Origin: a bacterium
Lineage (GTDB): Bacteria > Armatimonadota > Abditibacteriia > Abditibacteriales > Abditibacteriaceae
DNA length: 64,000 bases
Direction of reading: 5' to 3'
NCBI GenBank assembly: GCA_004172935.1
Contig: SDZD01000003.1
Location: 1 to 64,000 of the forward strand
The position numbers and the translations under genes were made by a program. Below the pieces are notes generated by a model, which made no database searches, was not told where the DNA came from, and was given only the letters and a program-made list of their open reading frames with translations. Shown here piece by piece: positions 14,157 through 22,519 of the stretch (the first letter of the stretch is position 1; each line of letters begins with the position of its first letter).

Positions 14157-15041
14157 TTAAGTTGGGTTGGGCACGAAGTCGCCGCCGCGACAACGCTTCA
14201 GATAATTGAGGCCGAAGACCTGACCAGTCATTTCGAGTTCGTCGCGGTACACGGGGTCGTGCCAGCCCTCGATGTCGATGGCGCCTTTCCAGTTGTTTTG
14301 ACGCAGTATCGAGATTATGTCCGTCCAGTTGGTGTCACCGAAACCGGGTGTGCGGTGCCACACGTAGGGTTCGCCGCCGCGAATGCCGCTGGTTTTTACC
14401 ACGTTCCAGTCGACAGTCGCGTCTTTGCCGTGTAGGTGGAAGATTTTGGGCAGCCACTTTTTCAGTTGCGGCAATGGGGCGACTAATGAGTTCAGTTGGT
14501 GGCATGGCTCCCACTCCAAACCGAGCGCCGCTGAGGGCACAGCATCGAACATCATTTCCCAGGCGCGCGGCGAATGCGCGATGTTCCAGCGCGCGCTTTC
14601 CCATGTGCCGCCCATATCGCAGTTTTCCCATGCTATGCGAATGCCGCTGTCTTCGGCACGTTTCGCCAGTTCGCCCCACACCTCTTTAAATTTCGGGAGT
14701 GCGTCGGGCACGCTTTGCCCATCGAGGGCGCCCGCGAAACCCGCCACGATGTCGCAACCGAATAGGTGAGCCGCTTCGATGCAGCGTCCGAAATCGCGCG
14801 CCACTTCGTCGCTTTGCAACGGGTTGCCGAACATACCAACGCTGGAAATGGTGGCCTTATCGCCGCAGGCTTCGCGGACTTCCTTGGCCAACTGTTCGAG
14901 GGAAATATCGCCGATGCGCTCCCAGAAATTGATCTGGAAACTCTCGAAGCCATAGGGCAGAATCTGCGCGATGTAAGGCGCGCCAGCGCTCGCCTGTACG
15001 ATGGTGCCGAGGCGAATGTCCTGATGTTGTTCGCGGTTCAT
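14157..15041 (-). CDS. Sugar phosphate isomerase/epimerase (xylose isomerase-like TIM barrel)
   Basis: A 294-residue AP-endonuclease-2/xylose-isomerase-like barrel. The divalent-metal ligands appear as ENCDMGGTW (E1), LGLEWEPCHQ (E2 with the following histidine), KIFHLHGKDA (H) and GAIDIEGWHDP (E3), in the order expected for the family. The substrate cannot be read from sequence; xylose, myo-inosose and other sugar derivatives are processed by relatives. It lies 17 bases downstream of the GH127 gene on the same strand, which suggests it acts on a pentose product in the same operon. The start MNREQHQDIRLGTIVQASAG is plausible, though an unusually hydrophilic first 8 residues precede the first barrel strand. 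Confidence 0.82.
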   Translation of the reverse strand: MNREQHQDIRLGTIVQASAGAPYIAQILPYGFESFQINFWERIGDISLEQLAKEVREACGDKATISSVGMFGNPLQSDEVARDFGRCIEAAHLFGCDIVAGFAGALDGQSVPDALPKFKEVWGELAKRAEDSGIRIAWENCDMGGTWESARWNIAHSPRAWEMMFDAVPSAALGLEWEPCHQLNSLVAPLPQLKKWLPKIFHLHGKDATVDWNVVKTSGIRGGEPYVWHRTPGFGDTNWTDIISILRQNNWKGAIDIEGWHDPVYRDELEMTGQVFGLNYLKRCRGGDFVPNPT

Positions 15042-15058
15042 GGGTGACTATTCCTAGC

Positions 15059-16954
15059 TTACTCGCACACTGGAAATTCGCAGATTCGCAGTATGGTTGA
15101 GCCGTAGGGAATCAACTCGACTTCGCGGGCCTCGCCTTCGCAGGAGGGGGCGCTGGGGGGTGGCGCCGCGCTGTCGTTCAGCAAGCCCCATTCGGGAACC
15201 GAGCGCACCGAAACTTTGGCGCGGATTGGCGGGGAATCGGGCGAAAATGGTGTCGCGGCAGGGGCCGAGTGCAGAAGCTCAATGTTTTGCACTTTGGGCG
15301 AATTGAGAGCGAAGTTCCAGTCGGCGGTGGGGCGCACTTCCAAATCTTTGGCGCGTGGTTCTAAGGCATTCTCGCGAAGCACGATGGTTTCGCCCGCTAT
15401 TGGCAGGGCCAGTACCAATGGGCCGCACAACAGGGTGGCCGCTTCGTTTTCGCGTTCCTCGACGCGCACCGACTGGGGGAGGCGGACTTCGATAATATCG
15501 CCGCTTTTCCACTCGCGATTCCAACGAGTCCATGTGCCGATTTCGGTGCCGTCAACATCTTCGCCGTTGATAGTTGCGCTGGCTGCGCGCGCCCATGCTG
15601 GAATGCGCACGCGCAATGGGAAGGTCTTGGCATCGCCTTCAATCGAAACGATGCGGATGAGCAGGGTTTCGCCGAACGGGTAATTGGTTTCGACCTCGAT
15701 TTCGACGGCGCTGCCGCGTACCTGCGTTGAGACGGCGCATGGTTGCAACAGGCAGAAGGCCAGTCCATCGTCGGGGGTTCGCATCCAGGCGTTGGTGACG
15801 ATTTTGGGCCAACCCTGATGGAAGTTAGCTGTACAGCAACCGAAGTTGCCTTCGAGCGAAAATAGGTTCGAGTCGGCGTTGTTGGATACCCAGTCGCGGC
15901 GCGCGTGCGAACACCACACCTGATTGGGTTGTTGGTCGTACTGGCGCCCCCACATATCCTTGGTTAGTGCGGCGGGCAGGGCGTTGTAGGCGACGCGCTC
16001 GATGCGATCTCCGAGCGTGGCATCGCCCGCAATAGAAAGCAGCACTTCGAGCGAAAACAAAAACTCGACGACAGCGCAGGTTTCGACGCCCTGAACCGGG
16101 CTTTTTCCGGCCAGATGCTCATCGCCGGAGTGCATTCCGTTCGCCAGGCCATGAAAGCGCAGCAGCTTTTCCAGAATGGCGAACGACGATTTTTGGTCGC
16201 TGCCATCGCGGCTCTGGCGACTCCACACGGCGTCGTTTTTAATCGCCATCGAGTTATTCACTACATGGAGGGGCAATTTCTCGTCTTCCGTCCATGTTTT
16301 CACGTCGGTTTTGCCGCTGTAACGCTGGGCAAAGTCGCCGAAGTGCTCTTTCCAGTTGAAGCCCTGATCGTGGGCGAGGCGCGCAACTGCCAGCAGGCGC
16401 TCATCGCCGGTCTGCTCGTAAATCCAGTGCAGTCCCCACACAAGGTCGCCCCAGCGCACTTTGGCCCACACGGCGAGCGGTTTTTCGTGCAGCAGCTTGC
16501 CAATCGAATGCGCGCAGCGTTGCAGCGCGGGCACGATGCGCTCGTCGTTGGTGGCTTCCTGCCACTGAATGAGCGCTTTGAACACTACGAACAGCGGCCA
16601 GGGGTCGCGGTCGTCTTCGCCTAACCCTTCGTGGGCGTCGTCTTTGGGACCAAGCCAGCCATCTTCGTGCTGTGAAGCCAGAATGGCATCGACCCATTTC
16701 TGCGCTTTGGTTTTCAGGCGCGCTGAGTCGAGTAGGAAGGCCAGAGGCACGATACCGTCGAGCCAGTAAGGGCCGCGCTCCCAGCCTTCCGAGGGGCCAC
16801 CAATCCAGCGGCTTTGCGCGACCGAGGGCCAAAATTCGTCTAAATGCCCGGTGAGGCCGTCGGCCTGCACCCGTAATTGGTTTTCCATCCAGCCACGTGG
16901 ACGAATGGAGCCAAGGGGAAGCGGGCGTAGCGCAAGCGGTTGAAGTTGGTTCAT
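15059..16954 (-). CDS. GH127-family (DUF1680) beta-L-arabinofuranosidase-like glycosidase
   Basis: 631 residues from the ATG at 16954 (MNQLQPLALRPLPLGSIRPRGW). Matches the GH127/DUF1680 fold: an alpha/alpha-barrel with GWLGPKDDAHEG and VVWGLHWIYEQTGD-type helices, then two beta-sandwich domains. The zinc site of characterised GH127 (E338, C340, C417, C418 in HypBA1) corresponds to E291 and C293 in GVETCAVVEF and C373/C374 in FGCCTANFHQGW; one of the paired cysteines is the nucleophile in that enzyme. No signal peptide, so probably intracellular. It is upstream of the isomerase gene and follows a terminator, so the two form an operon. Substrate linkage is unknown. A longer frame to 17023 runs through that terminator and is rejected. 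Confidence 0.85.
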   Translation of the reverse strand: MNQLQPLALRPLPLGSIRPRGWMENQLRVQADGLTGHLDEFWPSVAQSRWIGGPSEGWERGPYWLDGIVPLAFLLDSARLKTKAQKWVDAILASQHEDGWLGPKDDAHEGLGEDDRDPWPLFVVFKALIQWQEATNDERIVPALQRCAHSIGKLLHEKPLAVWAKVRWGDLVWGLHWIYEQTGDERLLAVARLAHDQGFNWKEHFGDFAQRYSGKTDVKTWTEDEKLPLHVVNNSMAIKNDAVWSRQSRDGSDQKSSFAILEKLLRFHGLANGMHSGDEHLAGKSPVQGVETCAVVEFLFSLEVLLSIAGDATLGDRIERVAYNALPAALTKDMWGRQYDQQPNQVWCSHARRDWVSNNADSNLFSLEGNFGCCTANFHQGWPKIVTNAWMRTPDDGLAFCLLQPCAVSTQVRGSAVEIEVETNYPFGETLLIRIVSIEGDAKTFPLRVRIPAWARAASATINGEDVDGTEIGTWTRWNREWKSGDIIEVRLPQSVRVEERENEAATLLCGPLVLALPIAGETIVLRENALEPRAKDLEVRPTADWNFALNSPKVQNIELLHSAPAATPFSPDSPPIRAKVSVRSVPEWGLLNDSAAPPPSAPSCEGEAREVELIPYGSTILRICEFPVCE

Positions 16955-17020
16955 GAGGCGTCTTTTCCATTTTGACGACTTCGCAAGAGGTCGTCTAAGT
17001 GGGGGGATGCCTAAAACGAA

Positions 17021-17048
17021 CAAAACCCGCCCATAAGGGCGGGTTTTG
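17021..17048 (-). terminator. Intrinsic terminator after the prepilin-like gene
   Basis: Perfect 12-bp stem CAAAACCCGCCC/GGGCGGGTTTTG with loop ATAA. On the minus strand the stem ends in GGGTTTTGTT, giving a T-tract, just past the prepilin gene and ahead of the GH127 operon. Confidence 0.9.
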
Positions 17049-17066
17049 CAATATCGGAACCTTCGA

Positions 17067-17831
17067 TTAGGAAGGCTGGAAGGTGGCTTTGCCGTTGGAG
17101 TTGTCGCCGGTCTGGTTGTTGACGATAGCGCCAGTGATGAAGTCGGATTGACCCTTCAACGATTTGACGTGACCATCAGCGAACAAGATGTTGGCTGTTT
17201 CCAAGTGACGCTGCATACCACCGGTTGTGGTGGCTGGTGTGCCAGCAACGGTCGAAGCGACGTTAACTGGGTTAGCGGTTGGGAAGGTGCCGTCGTTGGT
17301 GCAGGCGGTGCCGTTGCACATGTAGTAGCCGGTGCCGCTTCCTGCAGGAACGCTTGTTCCGTCGCCAGCGAACACGGTCAAAGCGACGTTGTTCATGGCA
17401 GCCTGGCTGTTACCCAAAGCCAACGAGTTGGCCCAGTAGTCGGTGTAGCCTTTGACGTTGGCCACAGGGATGACTGTGGTCAATGTTGGTGGAGGCGTTG
17501 TTTCGGAAGGGCACTGATAGATTTGTGTGCTCTTCAGGTAAGGCTGAATGGCTTCGGCCCAGCCGTAAGGTACGCCAGCAATGCTTCCCGGTGCAACAGC
17601 CTGAGGGCCGACTGGGAAACGCTCGTCGTAGTCTTGTACGTACTGAAGAACACCCAGACCGATCTGCTTCAGGTTGCTCTGGCAGGACGAGCGGCGGGCA
17701 TTTTCACGAGCACGGGCAAAAACTGGGAACAGAATTGCAGCCAGAATCGCAATAATTGCGATTACAACCAGCAGTTCTATAAGTGTGAAGGCAGAATGCC
17801 GCGATGGGCGGCTCGAAATGGCGTTCAACAT
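17067..17831 (-). CDS. Type IV prepilin-like protein with DUF1559-type C-terminus
   Basis: 254 residues with a class III signal: a short basic leader ending SRPSRHSA, then [36 protein letters not shown], the N-methylation/cleavage motif. The following [21 protein letters not shown] and the C-terminal [13 protein letters not shown] (the 'FxDGHV' end motif) are typical of the DUF1559-like pseudopilins abundant in Planctomycetota and Armatimonadota. It is probably processed by a prepilin peptidase and exported or anchored at the membrane. There is no prepilin peptidase gene here. It has its own terminator and likely its own promoter. Two cysteines in the C-terminal part ([12 protein letters not shown]) could form a disulphide. 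Confidence 0.88.
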   Translation of the reverse strand: MLNAISSRPSRHSAFTLIELLVVIAIIAILAAILFPVFARARENARRSSCQSNLKQIGLGVLQYVQDYDERFPVGPQAVAPGSIAGVPYGWAEAIQPYLKSTQIYQCPSETTPPPTLTTVIPVANVKGYTDYWANSLALGNSQAAMNNVALTVFAGDGTSVPAGSGTGYYMCNGTACTNDGTFPTANPVNVASTVAGTPATTTGGMQRHLETANILFADGHVKSLKGQSDFITGAIVNNQTGDNSNGKATFQPS

Positions 17832-17921
17832 AAAGTAGGTATCTCGACTGGGTTTCGTAGCGCCTTTGATTAGGCGCCCAATAATGCGCCCAAATTCCGA
17901 CTTGCTTCGAATACCTAAAGG

Positions 17922-17927
17922 ATTATA
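17922..17927 (-). promoter_or_regulatory. Possible -10 box of the prepilin-like gene
   Basis: TATAAT on the minus strand, 91 bases ahead of the start codon. A matching -35 is weak (GATAAC at 17 bases), so confidence is limited. Confidence 0.35.
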
Positions 17928-18023
17928 CCCAGCGAATGTTTCAAGTTATCGCAAGAAAACTTTGAATTCTCCTTAAGACATATTGCAAAAGCTAAGAAAC
18001 CACGGGAATCTTTTAGATTGCCA

Positions 18024-19031
18024 CTAGATTACCCCTGCCCTGAGAATATCACTCTCTTCCAACCAGCCGATTGGCCTTTCGGAGTCGTCCACAACAGGGG
18101 CATCGTTTATTCGGCGTTCGCCAAATAAACGTAGCGCTTCGCGTGCCGTCATCTCGCCTCGGAGCAGCAATGGTGAACGAATCATGAACGAATCGACGCG
18201 AGATTCCAGTAGTTCGCTCGCATCATCGCAACGCAACAATGCGCGCCTCACGTCACCATCGGTTAAATAACCGCACAATATCCCCTCTTCATCGACAACG
18301 ATAGCCGCTCCGGCAACCGCATTGGAGATGGCGTTCAAGGCTTCGCGGATGGTCGCCGTCTCGCGGCACAGCGCGACTTGTTCATCGCGTCTCATCACTT
18401 CGTGCACCGAAAGTGCCAGCCCATGACCGAGCGAACCACCGGGATGAAAGCGCAAAAAGTCGGACGAGCCGAAGCCGCGCGCTTCCATCAGGCACACGGC
18501 CAAGGCATCGCCCAGTGCCATGCAAAGCGTCGTCGAACTGGTCGGTGCCAAATTGAGCGGACAGGCTTCGCGTTCGACTGTAATTTCAATAGTGCAATCT
18601 GCGCCCGCTCCCAATGGTGATTGACGTGACGCTGTGAAGGCGATTACCGGAACACCCTGCTCCTTGACGGTGGGCAGAAGTCGCAAAATTTCTTCGGTTC
18701 GTCCCGAATAGGAAATGGCTAACAGGCAGTCGCCGGGAGCGACCATGCCCAGATCGCCGTGCAGAGCTTCTGCCGCGTGCAAGAACAGCGCGGGCGTTCC
18801 TGTTGAGGCCAGTGTCGAGGTGATCTTGCGTCCAACCGCGCCGCTTTTACCCAGTCCCGTCACAACCACGCGCCCCGAACAGCCAAGCACTAATTCGATG
18901 GCACGCTGCCAATTGCGCGCGGCGTTGGCATCATTTCCCAACTTGTGGTGGGCACTCGAAAGAGCGGCGCCCTCCGATTCGAGGACATGTTGAGCGATGC
19001 TGATGACATCTTCTAAACGCGATGCTGGCAT
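18024..19031 (-). CDS. kdsD: KpsF/GutQ-type arabinose-5-phosphate isomerase (SIS plus two CBS domains)
   Basis: 335 residues from ATG 19031; a GTG at 19070 would add 13. SIS domain: VVVTGLGKSGAVGRKITSTLASTGTPALFLHAAEALHGDLGMV and SYSGRTEEI, with the family catalytic/binding histidines in HAAEALHGD. Two CBS modules follow from about residue 205 (IREALNAISNAVAGAAIVVDEEGILCGYLTDGDVRR and AREALRLFGERRINDAPVVDDSERPIGWLEESD). It converts D-ribulose-5-phosphate to D-arabinose-5-phosphate, the first step of Kdo synthesis for lipopolysaccharide, which fits an outer membrane. GGGGGA lies 10-15 bases ahead of the ATG. The gene symbol follows the domain architecture; gutQ/kpsF are alternatives. Confidence 0.88.
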   Translation of the reverse strand: MPASRLEDVISIAQHVLESEGAALSSAHHKLGNDANAARNWQRAIELVLGCSGRVVVTGLGKSGAVGRKITSTLASTGTPALFLHAAEALHGDLGMVAPGDCLLAISYSGRTEEILRLLPTVKEQGVPVIAFTASRQSPLGAGADCTIEITVEREACPLNLAPTSSTTLCMALGDALAVCLMEARGFGSSDFLRFHPGGSLGHGLALSVHEVMRRDEQVALCRETATIREALNAISNAVAGAAIVVDEEGILCGYLTDGDVRRALLRCDDASELLESRVDSFMIRSPLLLRGEMTAREALRLFGERRINDAPVVDDSERPIGWLEESDILRAGVI

Positions 19032-19097
19032 AAGGACAAATTTAATTCCCCCTGTTTTTGACAAGCCCACAGAGGCAAATGGCTCATACGAACGGGC

Positions 19098-19991
19098 TTA
19101 AACCAACGCGCCCGACAAATTTGCTTCCAAAATCTCGCGCAGTTCCGGCGAGGGATTTTGCGACAGAGCGTAGGTAAAAGCGTCGCGCGCCGAGTTTTCG
19201 CGGCCAGCGACACGGCAAATGGCGCCCCAGTGATAGATGATTTCCGCCGAAGGTGGTGTGTTCGGCCCGCCATCGTCGCCCAGAATCGCGATGACCTCGG
19301 CTTGTTGTTTCAATGCCTCGGCAGTGCGTCCCAGACGAAATAAAGCCCACGCATAAGAATCGCCGGGGCCAGAGGCGCGAACATAACGTTCAAAGGAGTT
19401 ACGCTCCGGCATGAGGTCCATTGCCAGCTTCGTCAATTGGCTACCGAGCGCGAAATCGGCTTTGCCATTGCCTCGGTCGGCCAGAAAGTAGCCGAGAGCG
19501 TTGAGTGATTGCGGGTCGAGCGAACGCCATTTCTGTGGTTCGCTCGGTAAAAAGGCCAGCGCTGCGCGGTAGGCCCGAATCGAATCGAGGCGCGCCTCGT
19601 CGCGGTCGCGTCCGGCGGGCAGGGTTTGTGCGCCCACTTCGCTAACTGCCGCATCGTTCATGCGTGCTGTTATCCATAACTGAGCAACGTTGAGACTTCC
19701 CTTTGACCCCCCTTTGATGCGTTGGTCGAGGGCGCGCCCGGCTTCATCTATCGGCTTCAAGTCTTCGCTCACCTGTTTGGCCCAATCTTTGTCGAAGCGG
19801 TTGTTTTCAACCAGCTTGCGTTGTTGCAGTTGCTCCCAATCGGCCAGGGCGCGGTCGAATGACCGCGCCCCCGTCCAGTCGTCGGCGAAGTTATGCCCCA
19901 GGTTGCCAAGACTTGGTCCCGAATCGTTTGTGGCGCATCCATTCAACAGCGGCGCCAGCGCTAATAACCCCACCCACAACACCCGTTTCAT
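19098..19991 (-). CDS. Predicted lipoprotein with TPR-like helices
   Basis: 297 residues from ATG 19991 (MKRVLWVGLLALAPLLNGCATND); GTG at 20003 is an alternative. The lipobox is LLNGC with the cysteine near residue 19. After it comes a helix-rich body with ALGYFLADRGNGKADFALG, SYAWALFRLGRTAEALKQQ and IYHWGAICRVAGRENSARDAF, which read as tetratricopeptide-like repeats, and a C-terminal FTYALSQNPSPELREILE. It probably sits on the periplasmic side of a membrane. Function unknown. Flanked by the kdsD gene and, 30 bases beyond, the HAD gene on the same strand. Confidence 0.7.
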   Translation of the reverse strand: MKRVLWVGLLALAPLLNGCATNDSGPSLGNLGHNFADDWTGARSFDRALADWEQLQQRKLVENNRFDKDWAKQVSEDLKPIDEAGRALDQRIKGGSKGSLNVAQLWITARMNDAAVSEVGAQTLPAGRDRDEARLDSIRAYRAALAFLPSEPQKWRSLDPQSLNALGYFLADRGNGKADFALGSQLTKLAMDLMPERNSFERYVRASGPGDSYAWALFRLGRTAEALKQQAEVIAILGDDGGPNTPPSAEIIYHWGAICRVAGRENSARDAFTYALSQNPSPELREILEANLSGALV

Positions 19992-20033
19992 GGTTTTTCC
20001 CACAACATGACTCCCGAAGCGCTCTTTTGGCTC

Positions 20034-20699
20034 CTAGCGCAATCCGTCTACTATTCCCAGAAGTTCGCTGATATTTTCGATATGGAAATCGGCCTTGCCT
20101 TCAAATTCCTTCGGATCGAGCCAGCGGGGGTCGGGAATAGCGACTGTGCGGCAGCCCGCGCTGCGGCCCGCTTGTAGCCCCGCCAAAGCGTCTTCCACGA
20201 CAATGCACTGCCCCGGATCGGTATTGACTCCCGCCGCCGCCTTCAAATAGATGTCGGGATGTGGTTTGCCATGCTCGACCTGTTCGCCCGTCACGATGAA
20301 GTCGAAATACTGCGCGATGTCGTGGCGCTCCAGAAACGGATGAATAAGGCGCCCAACCGAACTGGTGGCCAGAGCCAGTTTTAAACCCCGTTCACGCAGC
20401 GTGACCAGTACATCGGTGACGCCCTCGAATGTCGGGATGGTTTCGCTGTAGAATTTGGCGGCAACGCCCGTGCGCTGCTCCATCATCTCTTCGACTGGCG
20501 CTTCGATTTTAAAAATGTCGCGGTAAAATCCGTCCGACAACAGGAACGATTTGCCAATCACCTGTGGTTTGTACTGGCCGCGATAGTCGGGCACTCCATA
20601 GTGCTGCAGATGCTCGCGGTCGATTTCATTCCACGATTCCTCGGAGTCGGCGATTACGCCGTCGCAGTCGAATAAGACCGCCAAAATTGAACTCATCAA
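20034..20699 (-). CDS. HAD-superfamily phosphatase (beta-phosphoglucomutase-like)
   Basis: 221 residues. HAD motif I: VLFDCDGVIADSE (nucleophile D, general acid D two residues on). Motif II: LALATSSV. Motif III/IV: VEHGKPHPDIYLKAA and CIVVEDALAGLQAGRSAG. The cap helices lie between motifs I and II (residues ~15-85), giving a subgroup-Ia cap as in beta-phosphoglucomutases and pyrophosphate phosphatases. Substrate not determinable. It is the first gene of a minus-strand run whose following genes are the lipoprotein and kdsD. Its promoter must lie between 20700 and the tRNA. Confidence 0.88.
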   Translation of the reverse strand: MMSSILAVLFDCDGVIADSEESWNEIDREHLQHYGVPDYRGQYKPQVIGKSFLLSDGFYRDIFKIEAPVEEMMEQRTGVAAKFYSETIPTFEGVTDVLVTLRERGLKLALATSSVGRLIHPFLERHDIAQYFDFIVTGEQVEHGKPHPDIYLKAAAGVNTDPGQCIVVEDALAGLQAGRSAGCRTVAIPDPRWLDPKEFEGKADFHIENISELLGIVDGLR

Positions 20700-20751
20700 A
20701 GATTTAGTTTAAAAAATTGAAACCTGAGTTGCGGACGTGCGTTTAAATCAG

Positions 20752-20773
20752 CCGCGCTTTCGAGCGCGCTTTT
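20752..20773 (+). other. Hairpin with UUCG tetraloop ahead of tRNA-Lys
   Basis: CGCGCT TTCG AGCGCG is a perfect 6-bp stem with a UUCG tetraloop, followed by CTTTTA on the plus strand. No plus-strand gene precedes it. It could end a small RNA or a read-through transcript, or be an attenuator of the tRNA transcript. Confidence 0.5.
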
Positions 20774-20789
20774 ACTCCAATGTTGATCC

Positions 20790-20862
20790 GGGTCGTTAGC
20801 TCAGTCGGTAGAGCAGGGGACTCTTAATCCCAAGGTCGCAGGTTCGAACCCTGCACGGCCTA
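20790..20862 (+). tRNA. tRNA-Lys (anticodon CTT)
   Basis: Cloverleaf folds by hand: acceptor GGGTCGT with ACGGCCT (one G-T pair), D-arm GCTC/GAGC with loop AGTCGGTA, anticodon loop CTCTTAA giving anticodon CTT (lysine AAG), T-arm GCAGG/CCTGC with loop TTCGAAC, discriminator A. The CCA end is not encoded. The first anticodon-stem pair is G27-A43, an unusual mismatch; the other four pairs are canonical. Confidence 0.93.
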
Positions 20863-20879
20863 TCCCGCGATTCGCCAAC

Positions 20880-20931
20880 AAACCGGCGCTTCATCTGCTC
20901 TCCCTAGAGCCGAAGAAGCGCCGGTTTTTTT
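20880..20931 (+). terminator. Terminator after tRNA-Lys
   Basis: AACCGGCGCTTC pairs with GAAGCGCCGGTT across a ~22-base loop and is followed by TTTTTTTG. It sits about 20 bases past the tRNA. Confidence 0.9.
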
Positions 20932-21053
20932 GTTTTCCAATTTGCTTGCTTATTCGTTAATAAGGTTAAAAGGACGCTGGCATTGTATGCGCTCCCTCAG
21001 CAACATTAGCTCAATTAACGAATTAAAACTCATCACTCACAATTCAAAAATTT

Positions 21054-22454
21054 ATGTCTAACCATCCCGAAAGAGAAGTCACAATCCGCAACGAACGCGG
21101 ACTCATTTCAACTGCGCCGCCGCCCGAACGGGCCTTGTTGGCGCAACTCATTCTGCCGACGCCCGCGTCCAAAAACACCCTCGCTGATGCCTATGGCGAC
21201 GAAAGCGATGACGCTGACTCGCTCGATTCTCTCGAAGAACTCGAAGGGCTCGCCGAAGCCGCTGGTGTGCAGGTCGTGGACAAGCTGACGCAAAAGCGTT
21301 CGGCCCCCGACTCGGCCACATTATTCGGAAAAGGCAAAGTCGAAGAACTCAAACAGCGTGTGTCTTACGAGGCCATCGAAGTGGTCATAGTTGACTGCGA
21401 TCTTACGCCTGCACAAGGACGCAACCTTGAGAAAGAGTTCAAATGTCGTGTTATTGATCGCACCGAATTGATCCTCGATATTTTCGCCCGCCGTGCCCAG
21501 ACCAAGCAGGCGAAAATGCAAGTCGAGCTGGCTCAATTGCGTTATCAACTGCCGCGTTTGAAGCGAATGTGGAGCCACTTAGAGCGACAGGGCGGTACTA
21601 TCGGCTTGCGCGGTCCCGGTGAAACGCAGCTCGAAATCGACAAATCGTTGGCGCGTGGGCGCATCAGCCTGCTCGAAAAGCAGCTGTCCACCATTCGCCA
21701 ACAAAAGAACATCGAGCAGGCCGGACGCCGCGAGTTCGATCTCGGCGCTCTGGTCGGCTACACCAACGTCGGCAAATCGGCGCTGCTCAACGCCCTGTCG
21801 CGCCCCACCGGGCGCGGCGTGCTGGAAGCCGACATGTTATTCGCGACTCTGGGCGCTACCACCCGCCGAGTCGAGCTGGGCGGAGGCCGCGAAACGCTGC
21901 TCTCTGACACCGTTGGTTTGGTGCGCCGTTTGCCTCACCATCTCGTCGAATCGTTCCACTCGACTCTGGCCGAAGTGGAGTTTGCCGACTACCTGCTGTT
22001 CGTCGCGTCGGGTGCCGACGACGAACTCGAAGACAAACTGCGTGCTGTTCGCTCGGTTCTCGACGAACTGAACGTGCGCGATAAGCCATCGTTGCTTGTT
22101 CTCAATCAAGCCGATAAGCTGACGCCCGAACGACGCGACGACTTAGAGCGCCGCTACCCCGAAGCTGTGTTCACCAGCGCCCTCACAGGCGCCGGATTGG
22201 ACATTCTGCGCGAGCGCATCTTCCGCTTGCTGGATGATAGCGCCGAAACCATCGCGCTGGAGTTGCCCGCCGAACGCCAACAAACGGGGCGTGTGCTTTC
22301 TCAAATTGCCCGTCACGGTCGCATTTTGAAACAGGACTTCGCCACCACCGATGATGGACATACCATCATTTGCGTCGAAGCTCGCCTCGCCAAGCGCTGG
22401 TGGGAGTTCGCCGAAGTCGGAGCCTTCATGAAAAAGCCGTCCTCTATCGCGTAA
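21054..22454 (+). CDS. hflX: GTPase HflX
   Basis: 466 residues, a ribosome-splitting GTPase. Its N-terminal HflX domain has GKGKVEELKQRVSYEAIEVVIVDCDLTPAQGRNLEKEF and DRTELILDIFARRAQT, then QGGTIGLRGPGETQLEIDKSL (the coiled linker). GTPase motifs: G1 GYTNVGKS (about 234-241), G3 DTVGLV (about 286), G4 NQAD (about 351; the usual NKxD lysine is glutamine) and G5 TSAL. The start MSNHPEREVTIRNERGL is plausible but unverified; upstream sequence is AT-rich with no strong Shine-Dalgarno site. It converges on cpaB and shares a very long terminator with it. Confidence 0.95.
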   Translation: MSNHPEREVTIRNERGLISTAPPPERALLAQLILPTPASKNTLADAYGDESDDADSLDSLEELEGLAEAAGVQVVDKLTQKRSAPDSATLFGKGKVEELKQRVSYEAIEVVIVDCDLTPAQGRNLEKEFKCRVIDRTELILDIFARRAQTKQAKMQVELAQLRYQLPRLKRMWSHLERQGGTIGLRGPGETQLEIDKSLARGRISLLEKQLSTIRQQKNIEQAGRREFDLGALVGYTNVGKSALLNALSRPTGRGVLEADMLFATLGATTRRVELGGGRETLLSDTVGLVRRLPHHLVESFHSTLAEVEFADYLLFVASGADDELEDKLRAVRSVLDELNVRDKPSLLVLNQADKLTPERRDDLERRYPEAVFTSALTGAGLDILRERIFRLLDDSAETIALELPAERQQTGRVLSQIARHGRILKQDFATTDDGHTIICVEARLAKRWWEFAEVGAFMKKPSSIA

Positions 22455-22509
22455 GAGAAAACAACAAACCCCGCGTAGCAAGCGCTACGCGGGGTTTGTT
22501 GTTTTCTCT
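22454..22509. terminator. Very long perfect bidirectional terminator
   Basis: A perfect 26-bp stem with loop AAGC: arms 22454-22479 and 22484-22509, beginning AGAGAAAACAACAAACCCC. It starts at the last base of hflX and ends 11 bases before the cpaB stop, so both convergent genes use it. Confidence 0.93.
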
Positions 22510-22519
22510 TTTTGGAGAA

